Source: Candidatus Saccharimonadota bacterium (lineage in GTDB: Bacteria > Patescibacteriota > Saccharimonadia > Saccharimonadales > UBA10212). Taken from it: a stretch of 39,809 nucleotides of DNA. Positions 28,701 through 37,111 of this stretch are shown here, one piece after another. Both the position numbers and the translations under genes were made by a program. Location: assembly GCA_028288985.1 (NCBI GenBank), contig JAQGHE010000045.1:1-39809 (forward strand), written 5' to 3'. Below the pieces are notes generated by a model. That model did no database searches and was not told where the DNA came from. It saw only the letters and a list, made by a program, of their open reading frames with translations. Each line of letters opens with the position of its first letter. The stretch's first letter is position 1.

Positions 28701-29036
28701 CTACTTACTCTCCTTAACCGGTGCACCGGCTTCTTCTACAGCTTGGAAGACAGGTAGTTTGTCGCCTTCTGCCAGAGTCACATAGGCTTTTCGGATGCCG
28801 GCGCGACTGCCTTTGAAGATGTTTCGTCCGCCGCGGCGGAAGCTACGCTTGGTCTTACCGGGCAATCCGGCAATCCGTACGGCCTTAACCGTAACGCTGT
28901 ACTGCGAGACGACAGAGCTGGCGATATCGTGCTTATTAACGTCCGCCGGCACTTCAAATACATAGGTGTTGAGCTGTTCGGCCAGCGCATAACTCTTCTC
29001 GCTGATTCTGGGCTTCAAGGCTACGATCTTGCTCAT
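28701..29036 (-). CDS. rplW: 50S ribosomal protein L23
   Basis: LKPRISEKSYALAEQLNTYVFEVPADVNKHDI; start at MSKIVAL, ATGA overlap with rplD. Confidence 0.96.
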   Translation of the reverse strand: MSKIVALKPRISEKSYALAEQLNTYVFEVPADVNKHDIASSVVSQYSVTVKAVRIAGLPGKTKRSFRRGGRNIFKGSRAGIRKAYVTLAEGDKLPVFQAVEEAGAPVKESK

Positions 29037-29671
29037 TTTGCGGCTCCCAGCCATTCTGAAATCGTTTCTAAGGCTTTCTTGGTGATAACTATGTTGTCGG
29101 CATTCATAAGGTCGAAGACATTGGCGTAGTTGGCCTGGACGGTCTTGACGTTAGATAGGTTTCTTGTTGCCCGGTCTACCAGGTCGTTCTTTTCGGCTAC
29201 TAATATAAGGACTGTGCCAGTGGCGCCAATTTTAGTAAGCAGGTTCAGCGTCGGCTTAATCTTTCCATCAGGGCTGGTAAAATCTTCGATTACTTTTACT
29301 TTATCTTCTTTAGCGGCCACTGTTAGAGCTTGGCGGATAGCCAATCTTTTAGCGCCTATGTTGATCTTCTTGGTGTAATTCTCATTGCCGGTCGGACCAA
29401 AAGCTATACCACCGCCTGTCCAAATCGGGTTGCGGGATGAGCCGAAGCGGGCTCGGCCGGTGCCTTTTTGGCGCCAAGGCTTCGCACCACCACCGCTTAC
29501 TTGGCCGCGCTTTTTAGTTACCGCTGAGTTAACGCGGCCGTTGGCTAGGTAAGCCAGGTAGGCCTGCTTCAAAAGTTCGTGTCCTTTAACCTCTACGCCA
29601 AACACGCTTTTATCAAGAGTGACTGCGGTAGCGGCTTTGGTGCCGGATTTAGTAAACGTAGCGACAGCCAT
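29033..29671 (-). CDS. rplD: 50S ribosomal protein L4
   Basis: KKRGQVSGGGAKPWRQKGTGRARFGSSRNPIWTGGGIAFGP. Confidence 0.98.
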   Translation of the reverse strand: MAVATFTKSGTKAATAVTLDKSVFGVEVKGHELLKQAYLAYLANGRVNSAVTKKRGQVSGGGAKPWRQKGTGRARFGSSRNPIWTGGGIAFGPTGNENYTKKINIGAKRLAIRQALTVAAKEDKVKVIEDFTSPDGKIKPTLNLLTKIGATGTVLILVAEKNDLVDRATRNLSNVKTVQANYANVFDLMNADNIVITKKALETISEWLGAAK

Positions 29672-30282
29672 TATTTGGCCTCCTTCACTACGATTACACC
29701 TTTTCTTGGCCCAGGAACGGCGCCGCGGACGCCGATAACGTTCAAGTCTGTATCCACCAAGGCAACCCTAAGGCGCTTGGTTGTTACTTGATCGTGCCCC
29801 ATGTGTCCGGCCATTTTCTTACCTTTGAAAATGCGCTGCGGGTACATAGAGCCGATCGAACCGGGGCGGCGGTAACTGCGGCCGCCGTGAGTCTTGCGGC
29901 CCCGCTTAAAGTTGTGCCGTTTAATAGTGCCAGCAAAACCTTTGCCTTTAGTAATGCCCGTGACATCTACGCTGTCACCTACACTAAAAACGTCGGCGTT
30001 TACTTTGTCGCCGACGCTCAAGTCATTATCAGATTCATTAATACGAATTTCGCGGACAATCTTGGGTGCCATACCGGATGCCTTAAAATGTCCATTCTTG
30101 GATTTTCCGTGGTTCTTGCCGTCCTCAAATCCGAGTTGTACGGCATTGTAGCCGTCTTTGTCGGTGCCCTTAAGCTGGGTAACCGTGTTTGGAGTGGCTG
30201 AAAGCAAAGTAACAGGAATAGACTCTCCCAGGTCTGAGAGTACCGTAGTCATGCCTAATTTTCGGGTAATTAACGCTTTCAT
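29671..30282 (-). CDS. rplC: 50S ribosomal protein L3
   Basis: ITRKLGMTTVL...TGITKGKGFAGTIKRHNFKRG...GSIGSMYPQRIFKGKKMAGHMG. Confidence 0.98.
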   Translation of the reverse strand: MKALITRKLGMTTVLSDLGESIPVTLLSATPNTVTQLKGTDKDGYNAVQLGFEDGKNHGKSKNGHFKASGMAPKIVREIRINESDNDLSVGDKVNADVFSVGDSVDVTGITKGKGFAGTIKRHNFKRGRKTHGGRSYRRPGSIGSMYPQRIFKGKKMAGHMGHDQVTTKRLRVALVDTDLNVIGVRGAVPGPRKGVIVVKEAK

Positions 30283-30429
30283 GGCTCCTAAAATTAGTTA
30301 CTTTCCTGTACATAAACCTTTGCTTATTTTTAGACACTCAATCTAATTAGTCCTGGTCTTAGCAGTTTCTACCTCTGTTCGGAGCAGACTTGCTTGAAGT
30401 TTCCAAGATCCATAAGTTATAAGTACCAT

Positions 30430-30468
30430 AACAGATTAGCATGCAGGAGGAACTCCTGTCAATCTGTT
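30430..30468. other. nested hairpin upstream of rplC / small membrane ORF
   Basis: Outer AACAGATT/AATCTGTT, inner GCAGGAG-GAA-CTCCTGT. Confidence 0.55.
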
Positions 30469-30594
30469 GACGATATTACATGCCCTTTTAAGCAATCTGG
30501 ACCAATAAGCATAAAAGTGTTAAAATATATTACAGTAGTTTTTGGTGTAAAACCGTTGCTGCTAGTAATTCGACAAGCAGATAGGAGAGATAAC

Positions 30595-31011
30595 TTGAAA
30601 AGCCGGCGCAAGCAAGCGATGGCCTTCGTGGTCATCATCGTCTTCCTGGCAATCGTTCCCGGTTACCTCGAAATTCGGAGCGCGACGGCATTTGGCGCTT
30701 ACTGCGTCTGGCTGATCGCCGGGATGTTCTTCGTGTCGCTTCATCTGAACAGACACGCACCGCCCGAAGGCGCAGAATCAGGTGCCGAGTTCATCACCAA
30801 GGCACTGCTCTTGGGCCTGGCCTGGCCTGCCTACTTCGCCGCGAAGGATGAACGGGTGAGGTATTGGCTCCACTACATACTCCCGCCAAAGAATCACGCG
30901 AACGCTCTGAACAACCTCGAACGAGGCTTCAAACGAGCGGGACTGGGCGTTGCGTTGGCGATAGTCGCGATTGCATTCCTCGTCGGACTGTTGCTCGGCA
31001 CGAACGCCTAA
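30595..31011 (+). CDS. small multi-pass membrane protein, TTG start
   Basis: RBS-like ATAGGAGAGATAAC before TTG at 30595; hydrophobic segments MAFVVIIVFLAIVPGYL, AYCVWLIAGMFFVSLHL, LALAIVAIAFLVGLLLG. The ORF-track extension to 30394 looks non-coding. Confidence 0.7.
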   Translation: MKSRRKQAMAFVVIIVFLAIVPGYLEIRSATAFGAYCVWLIAGMFFVSLHLNRHAPPEGAESGAEFITKALLLGLAWPAYFAAKDERVRYWLHYILPPKNHANALNNLERGFKRAGLGVALAIVAIAFLVGLLLGTNA

Positions 31012-31047
31012 CTCAGACCCTGCGGGAAGAAGAACGAGGAGGCTTCA

Positions 31048-31242
31048 TTGAGCAAGAGACTCATCAAGAAAATCCCCGCGGTCGATCCTCTGTGGAGGCT
31101 CATCGCCTACGCGCTGATCGTCATCATCGTCAGTCTGGTCATCGCCATCACGATGGTTCTGTACTGCGTAGCAGCTGCAGGGCTGATTGCGGCCAAGAGG
31201 GCAAAACGTCTTGGCTACAAGCTGAGGGCAAAGTTCGCTTAA
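31048..31242 (+). CDS. small single-pass membrane protein, TTG start
   Basis: SD GAGGAGG before TTG; LIAYALIVIIVSLVIAITMVLYCVAAAG. Confidence 0.65.
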   Translation: MSKRLIKKIPAVDPLWRLIAYALIVIIVSLVIAITMVLYCVAAAGLIAAKRAKRLGYKLRAKFA

Positions 31243-31319
31243 GCGCGGGAACTTACAGGGTGGCGGCGAAATTAAGCCGTCACCCTAGCGTAAAAAACTC
31301 CATATCTGCTTGTCGAAAA

Positions 31320-32531
31320 TTAAATCGTAAACTGACCGTCTTTATAAATAACTTTTTGGTTACCATCTTTTAGAGTGGCCGTGACGGTACGGTCTTCCGT
31401 AGAGATCATATCGGTATGGATTGCCGATTCGTTATAACCTAATTTAGTAAAAAATGTCCTCGGCTTGCCGACCGTAGAACCATCATAAGTATCGTGATAG
31501 CTGCGGCCTACCGCTATATGAGTATTGCCGAATTTTCCGCCCATATTTTCATCGAACAGCGTCTCAGCCATAAATTTAGTGATCCGCGACAGTCGCTTAT
31601 CAGTTAGAGAGAATTCTCCAACCTGGGATGCCCCTTTGTCAGTAGCCAGCATTTCAAGCAGCAAGTTCTCGTTCTGCTTGGCGGTGGCCCGAACAACTCG
31701 ACCCGACTCGAATTGTAGTTCAATGCCTTTAACTACGCTGCCATACCTATATAAAGGCTGGTTAAATCTGATCCAACCCTCCGTGCCTCGCCAATCCGGG
31801 GACGTAAAGACCTCAAAACTAGGTATGTTTCGCCCGCTGCCGCCCAGCCACTTGCGGTTCTTACCCATAGTTACGCGCAGGTCTACGTCTTTGCCGGTCA
31901 TATGCAGCTTTTCAATCTGCATTTTAGTCAATTTATCAGACACCCTTTGCACTTCCCGGCTGATCTTCTTCCATTCGGCTATTGGGTCGTCCCGGTCCAG
32001 GTAACAGGCATCTATGATCTGCTCCCAATACTCGGGTAGGCTTAAGCCGGCTTCTTTAGCCATACTAGGGGTGCCGTAAAGAGCCAATGTCCAGGTGTAC
32101 TTACCGTCATTTTCTTTCTTATCCAGCCACTCGCCTAGCGGCTTGCTGCTTTTAGAACTAAGCATTATTTTCTTAGGATCGACACCGTCCAATTCGTGTA
32201 CGTCGTAATCAGATATTACCGCTATGCGGTGATCAATTTGATCCACCAGCCCCCTGTAGTATTTACTGAGAAATGCGGTCAGCTGCTTGTTAGTGGCGTT
32301 TTCGTAAAAGTAGCGGCCCATGCCCGACATATCGTCGCCAAGGCTGCCGATTGTTATTCCTCCACTATCAAAAATGACCTTCCTGAGAGCTCTGTAAAAC
32401 GGCAGAGCTGATAGCGGACTGCTAAGCAGTACAACCTGGCCCTTTTTAATTCCGGTGCCGCCTCCCAGGGCGAAATTGACTAAAACTTTGGCGTACTTCT
32501 CAAGTATTTCTTTTGAGGGCTCATATTCCAT
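31320..32531 (-). CDS. M29-type aminopeptidase (AmpS/AmpII-like)
   Basis: HIAVGRSYHDTYDG and NESAIHTDMIS-type C-terminal motifs and overall length fit M29 aminopeptidases. Confidence 0.85.
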   Translation of the reverse strand: MEYEPSKEILEKYAKVLVNFALGGGTGIKKGQVVLLSSPLSALPFYRALRKVIFDSGGITIGSLGDDMSGMGRYFYENATNKQLTAFLSKYYRGLVDQIDHRIAVISDYDVHELDGVDPKKIMLSSKSSKPLGEWLDKKENDGKYTWTLALYGTPSMAKEAGLSLPEYWEQIIDACYLDRDDPIAEWKKISREVQRVSDKLTKMQIEKLHMTGKDVDLRVTMGKNRKWLGGSGRNIPSFEVFTSPDWRGTEGWIRFNQPLYRYGSVVKGIELQFESGRVVRATAKQNENLLLEMLATDKGASQVGEFSLTDKRLSRITKFMAETLFDENMGGKFGNTHIAVGRSYHDTYDGSTVGKPRTFFTKLGYNESAIHTDMISTEDRTVTATLKDGNQKVIYKDGQFTI

Positions 32532-32566
32532 TCTTTTCTATTATACAGAGCTCTGAACGCGAGTCA

Positions 32567-34015
32567 TTACTGCAGCGAAAAATAACTCCGAAAATTTGGC
32601 TCCCATCCCATAGCATAGTAATCACCGCTTAACTTCTCTTGTTTATATGCGCCTTGGTAATTGCCCTTCGCAATTGCGGCACAAGCCTCAGCTAAAACAT
32701 CAACCTCTGCCTTCGTGTTGTACATGCCAAAGCTGACCCTTACCACCCCCGGCATATGAGTTCTGTCGCCGGCAATAACTTCGGTTCTGAAGCGCTCAAT
32801 TTCCCTCTTGGACACATTAAGCAAGTGAGTTACGTAGGGATGGGCACAAAAACAGCCGCTGCGGATGCCTATGCCCCATTCCGTGCTTAAAATAGCGGCT
32901 ACTAGGCCATTCGGTAAACCGTTTAACTTGAATGGGATCACTCCAAGCCTGCCGGCTGAGTTCCTTGGGTCGGCGTCGCCTAATATACTCAGCCCATCAA
33001 TTTTACTTAGCTTTTCCAGAGCGTACTGGGTTAATTCCGCCTCGTGGGCAGCAATTTCATCCATGCCTATTCGGGTCAAAGCCTTGAGCGCTTTGGCGAG
33101 AGCGACGGCGCCCACAACATTAGGGCTACCTGCCTCGTCACGGTCCGGCGGAGCCGCCCACTCTACTTTACTTGTCGTTACCACATCAATAGTGCCGCCG
33201 CCGCATTGCTCCGGAATGCCGGATTCAAAGGTGTCCCTCCGGCCGATAAGAGCGCCGGTGCCAAACGGCGCATACATCTTATGGCCCGAGATAGTAATGT
33301 AATCCAGATGTTCCGGATCGCTTAGACTCTTCATCTCAACTTGGCGATGCGGTGCCAATTGCGCGCAGTCTACAAGGATTTGAGCGCCGGCGGCATGCGC
33401 CTTGCGGGCAATTTTGTGAATATCGGGCATGTGGCCTGTGACATTAGATCCACCGCTAATGGCTACCAGCTTAACTCTTCCCTTGTATTTATTAAGTAAC
33501 TCGTCCAGATCTTCTTCTAAAAGTCGTCCCTGGTTGTCAACTTTTACCCGCTTAACCTGAGCCGTCTGCCTCCAGGGAAGATCATTGCTGTGGTGCTCCA
33601 TCATGCTGATGATCACAATGTCGCTCTTGGATAAATTAAGACGATAGGAGAGTTTATTGATAGCTTCGGTAGTATTCTTACCAAAAATAACTACATGCTC
33701 TGATCCGTTGGCCTCAAAAAATTCGCCTACGATCTGGCGCGCATCATCATAGGCCTGAGTTGCTACCCGGCTTTTTAAACCGCTGCCGCGGTGCACAGAT
33801 GAATACCAGGGCATAAAATCATTCACACAGTCTAAAACTTCACGTAAAACGGGGGTACTGGCTGAGTTGTCAAAATAAATGTAGGAGCTTCGTTGGCCGT
33901 TCAGAAGCGGTACTTCTAAATCTATGCCGACAATTTGATCCCTCAGCTGCGCGAATGACTCATGGCTTGTACTGCGCGAGTGAAAGCCTGCTGTTTTAAC
34001 TACCATGTCCGACAC
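32567..34015 (-). CDS. class V aminotransferase / cysteine desulfurase-like
   Basis: YFDNSASTPVLREV, MMEHHSNDLPWR, ISGHKMYAPFGTGALIGR (PLP Lys), GIRSGCFCAHPY. Confidence 0.9.
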   Translation of the reverse strand: MSDMVVKTAGFHSRSTSHESFAQLRDQIVGIDLEVPLLNGQRSSYIYFDNSASTPVLREVLDCVNDFMPWYSSVHRGSGLKSRVATQAYDDARQIVGEFFEANGSEHVVIFGKNTTEAINKLSYRLNLSKSDIVIISMMEHHSNDLPWRQTAQVKRVKVDNQGRLLEEDLDELLNKYKGRVKLVAISGGSNVTGHMPDIHKIARKAHAAGAQILVDCAQLAPHRQVEMKSLSDPEHLDYITISGHKMYAPFGTGALIGRRDTFESGIPEQCGGGTIDVVTTSKVEWAAPPDRDEAGSPNVVGAVALAKALKALTRIGMDEIAAHEAELTQYALEKLSKIDGLSILGDADPRNSAGRLGVIPFKLNGLPNGLVAAILSTEWGIGIRSGCFCAHPYVTHLLNVSKREIERFRTEVIAGDRTHMPGVVRVSFGMYNTKAEVDVLAEACAAIAKGNYQGAYKQEKLSGDYYAMGWEPNFRSYFSLQ

Positions 34016-34055
34016 TTTTTATTTCTCCTATCCATAGTTACTATACATCACACTC

Positions 34056-34084
34056 TTGACGAAAACTAAGCATGAGCGTATTTT
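34056..34084 (+). promoter_or_regulatory. sigma70-like promoter for candidate ncRNA
   Basis: TTGACG-N17-TATTTT. Confidence 0.6.
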
Positions 34085-34089
34085 CCTAA

Positions 34090-34350
34090 TAGGAGCTCGC
34101 GAAAACGGGCCCTGCACAGAACGGGTGGGCAAAAACCCAGCCGAACTAAAACAGCGTTAAGCGCGGGCGAAGCTGAAAGGCTTCCGGAAGCTAAAAAGGC
34201 CAAGGCCGCGTTGACGTTCCTAAAATTCGCGTCTACAGCTCGTTAGCACAAAAAGCTACACTCAACCTCAAGAAAACAAAAACTTGAAGTCCGAGCGAGT
34301 AGGCAAGAAGCAAAGACAGGCTCGGGGTAAAAACTCGGGTCTGTTTTTTT
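34090..34350 (+). ncRNA. candidate structured ncRNA of unknown class
   Basis: No ORF >=60 aa on either strand; own promoter; helices GTTAA(G)CGCGG/CCGCGTTGAC enclosing GAAGCU-GAAA-GGCUUC; CGGgTGGG-CAAAAA-CCCAgCCG; TCAAG/CTTGA; intrinsic terminator at 3' end. Confidence 0.6.
34316..34350 (+). terminator. Rho-independent terminator
   Basis: ACAGGCTCGGG-GTAAAAA-CTCGGGTCTGT (11 bp with G-T wobbles) running into T7. Confidence 0.85.
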
Positions 34351-34390
34351 GATCCAGCTTTTCTACCCTTTTCCGATGTTACTTTGAGTG

Positions 34391-34405
34391 TATAATTTGC
34401 ATATG
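34391..34405 (+). promoter_or_regulatory. -10 element/leaderless start cassette
   Basis: TGAGTGTATAATTTGCATATG: TATAAT 6 nt before ATG. Confidence 0.6.
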
Positions 34406-34672
34406 TCCTTCGAACTTAGAGGTAGAAAAATTCTTGTTGAAAATGCTGAGGTTTATCCGAACAGCCGCACATCCAGCATTCCAGAAATGACAGTTAACGA
34501 TTCCGTACTGACCTTACACGCGATAGTCTTAGCCACAAGAGACCCTGCATCGCGACGCCAAGTTCCTTATGCATATACAGAGCCAGATCCTGATTCACCT
34601 AGAGGGATTTGGCTCAATGAAACAGATTACACAGTTATTGGGCCGGGGTCCGAGACGAAGCTTGCAAATTAG
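34403..34672 (+). CDS. hypothetical orphan protein (89 aa)
   Basis: ORF beginning MSFELRGRKILVENAEVYPN immediately after a -10 box. Confidence 0.6.
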   Translation: MSFELRGRKILVENAEVYPNSRTSSIPEMTVNDSVLTLHAIVLATRDPASRRQVPYAYTEPDPDSPRGIWLNETDYTVIGPGSETKLAN

Positions 34673-34844
34673 AACTATGCCTACGGTAAATGTTTGGTCT
34701 GAACGATGCCAATGTTTGGCTAGCCCTCCGAACTTGGCCACAGCCAGGAATAAAGATGGTGATCTATCCAAAATTCGGATCTTGAACAATTTCTAACTGA
34801 AGAGTCCTGACCAGCAGCCTAGAATTATTGGAGTAGGAGGCTAT

Positions 34845-35273
34845 ATGGCTAGTGCCGGTTATGGGGTATTTGACACAACCCTCTCGAAAACCAACCGAGT
34901 TCTAAAAGAGATCGAGGATACTTACGGCTGGCCTCGGGAGCGCAGGCAGCAATCTTACGATGCGCTGCGGGCAGTCCTACACGCCATGCGCGACCGTTTA
35001 ACGGTATTTGAAGCCAGCGATCTGGCTGCCCAATTGCCGATGCTGATTCGCGGCATTTACTATGAAGGCTGGAACCCAGCCAAAGTGCCCGTGAGAATGC
35101 ACTTGGAGGATTTCTTAAACCGTGTGCGCCAGGAGTTTCCATACCGGGTTGAAGGCGATACTGAAGAGCTGGTCAGGGTAGTCCTGGACTCCTTGAGTGA
35201 TTACATTACTGAGGGCGAACTGGAAGATATAAAATCTAACATGCCTAAAGATTTAGCTGCCATCCTCCCCTAG
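34845..35273 (+). CDS. DUF2267-family protein
   Basis: ALRAVLHAMRDRLTVFEASDLAAQLPMLIRGIYYEGW...LSDYITEGELEDIKSNMP; SD TAGGAGG. Confidence 0.85.
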   Translation: MASAGYGVFDTTLSKTNRVLKEIEDTYGWPRERRQQSYDALRAVLHAMRDRLTVFEASDLAAQLPMLIRGIYYEGWNPAKVPVRMHLEDFLNRVRQEFPYRVEGDTEELVRVVLDSLSDYITEGELEDIKSNMPKDLAAILP

Positions 35274-35295
35274 CGCCAGTTCCACCCTCCCTGTC

Positions 35296-36603
35296 CTAGA
35301 AAGCGAATGGAAAGGTATCTGGCAATTCGCCTGCTGGCGGATGCTCCGGATGTATTGGATGTAAGGCGCTGCTTCGTTCAATATGCATGAATGAGTCATA
35401 ACGGTCAGGAAGCACAGAAGGCACGTAATTGCCCCTCTCTTGCTCTGGGCTATAAACCACGCCTACTGCCCGGTGACCACGAGGCCTGTGGCTGCCTTCT
35501 ACATCTTTAAGTTCATGACTTAAAAGCAGTGCATCTTCACCGATATAATGGTGGAGATCTGCCTCCCAGCTCGACGGGATAGCCCGCGGAACCGGCATAA
35601 TTTCTTGCGGTGCATCCCAATATTTACCGGCTATCACTGTCCCTTCATATGTGCCGAAGCCGACAATGAAGACGTTTTCCCTGCTGCTTTGCTCCCGGAC
35701 AAGCTGGCCAACATTAACCATGCCGGCACTCCCCATATCCGTGTAGCGCGCATCTCCGACGTGAGTGTTGTGCGCCCAAACAATACCCTTCGCCTTCTCG
35801 CCGTAGCGACTGGCTATCTCGTAAAGCGTTTTAACCATGTGGCTGTCCCTGACGTTCCACGATTCATCGCTGCCAAGCATAGTCGCTCTGTAATACCGTT
35901 CGGCATTAACAGCTACCCTGGCGTTTTGTTCAGCATTAAATTTTTCTTCAGCATCGGCCACGTGCGGAGCTTCCCTGTGCCTTTTCTGCAGTTTAACAAG
36001 CAGGCCAATAACCTCATCCTCGCAGCTTTTTGGCATTATGGCGCTTGCGCGCGCGTAACCATATTCGTTACCCACATATGGCTCAAAGCAGCGAAAGATC
36101 TTGCTGACTTCAGGTAAGAGTTCCGGGTATTTGATTGTCAGATAATCCAAAACATTTTCTAATGATTCCCAGAGGCTGTATACATCCAAGCCGTAAAAGC
36201 CGGCTCGTTTATCTTTTGGTAAATTTAGATTGTGATCCTTCAACCATGTTATAAAGCGCGCTACTTCTTTATTGGCCCACATCCAGCTAGGCCAGCGCTC
36301 AAATACATTCAGAACCTCCTCTGCTGGAGTCTCCGTATAGAAATAGTTTTTAACGTATCTATTTACTTCATAGCAAGGAGGCCAATCGCCTTCCACGGCT
36401 ACGAAGTTGAAGTTTTTCTCCCTAATCAAACGCCGGCTCAAAGCAGCCCTCCACGCATAAAAATCACTCGTACCGTGCGATGCTTCACCGATCAGAACAT
36501 ACTTGGCCTCACCAATTTCGGCCAGCAGTCTATTTAAATCGTTACTTCGCTCCAGGCGATGGGCTATCCGTGCCAAACCTATTTGAGTAGCTGTTAATGC
36601 CAT
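35296..36603 (-). CDS. erythromycin esterase family protein
   Basis: IGEASHGTSDFYAWRAALSRRLI, VAVEGDWPPCYEVNRYV, VWAHNTHVGDARYTDMG. Confidence 0.9.
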   Translation of the reverse strand: MALTATQIGLARIAHRLERSNDLNRLLAEIGEAKYVLIGEASHGTSDFYAWRAALSRRLIREKNFNFVAVEGDWPPCYEVNRYVKNYFYTETPAEEVLNVFERWPSWMWANKEVARFITWLKDHNLNLPKDKRAGFYGLDVYSLWESLENVLDYLTIKYPELLPEVSKIFRCFEPYVGNEYGYARASAIMPKSCEDEVIGLLVKLQKRHREAPHVADAEEKFNAEQNARVAVNAERYYRATMLGSDESWNVRDSHMVKTLYEIASRYGEKAKGIVWAHNTHVGDARYTDMGSAGMVNVGQLVREQSSRENVFIVGFGTYEGTVIAGKYWDAPQEIMPVPRAIPSSWEADLHHYIGEDALLLSHELKDVEGSHRPRGHRAVGVVYSPEQERGNYVPSVLPDRYDSFMHIERSSALHPIHPEHPPAGELPDTFPFAF

Positions 36604-36693
36604 AGTACCTCTACACCATTTTTGCCTTTATCGAGGTCAAGTTCAGTGATTAATCTGACTTTGGGAAACTTTGTCTTTTGGCCATCAAGTACA

Positions 36694-36939
36694 TCAAGGC
36701 TGCTGCATAACCATGGCGGCTAACTTAGATATCACACGGGCTCGCATACTGGGCTGTGGTTTAGCTTCTCCTGCAGTCCAACTATTTACCGCGGGTATTG
36801 TTGCAGCAAAGAGATCACAAATGTCGTCGGAACTAAGTTGAAGTTCCTGCATTACTTTTAAAACAAATGGACCAAAATTCTGCTGTTGCATTAGCCCGTC
36901 TTTAAACTTATCTCCACTGTTTCGAATTTCTTCAATCAT
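36694..36939 (-). CDS. small HTH (XRE-like) protein
   Basis: LQLSSDDICDLFAATIPAVNSWTAGEAKPQPSMRARVISKLAAM resembles a XRE helix-turn-helix; SD CGGAGAATAAA-ATG. Confidence 0.55.
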   Translation of the reverse strand: MIEEIRNSGDKFKDGLMQQQNFGPFVLKVMQELQLSSDDICDLFAATIPAVNSWTAGEAKPQPSMRARVISKLAAMVMQQP

Positions 36940-36956
36940 TTTATTCTCCGTTAAAT

Positions 36957-36980
36957 TAAAAAACCGCCCTGGTGGCGGTC
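36957..36980 (-). terminator. Rho-independent terminator or attenuator in the HTH gene leader
   Basis: Minus strand ACCGCC-ACCAG-GGCGGT followed by a T-run, about 20-25 nt before the HTH ATG. Confidence 0.7.
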
Positions 36981-37111
36981 TCTTCAATGTCTTTGATTTA
37001 ATATCTTAGAAAGGCACAGAACAAACCGCCAACTTACTGCCGGTCTGCCACGTCAAGAAGGGGTTGAATGATCTCATGGCTATAGAATACCACAAGCTTC
37101 TTTTCCGATCT

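Noticed and set aside
30394-30594. N-terminal 67 codons of the ORF-track protein 30394..31011
   Set aside because: Contains the nested hairpin and promoter-like AT-rich DNA; a TTG with a good SD at 30595 is the more credible start.
30864-31373. 169-aa plus-strand Arg/His-rich ORF
   Set aside because: Overlaps the two membrane-protein ORFs in another frame; no SD, composition of an out-of-frame translation.
32865-33302. 145-aa plus-strand ORF opposite the cysteine desulfurase
   Set aside because: Antisense to a well-supported PLP enzyme; no independent coding evidence.
34090-34350. Considered as tmRNA, RNase P RNA, SRP RNA or 6S RNA
   Set aside because: No tRNA-like ends/CCA, no GAGGAAAGTC/P4 core, no SRP Alu GGAAGGAAGCA motif, no long single-hairpin 6S shape. 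Only visual assessment; cmscan is needed.
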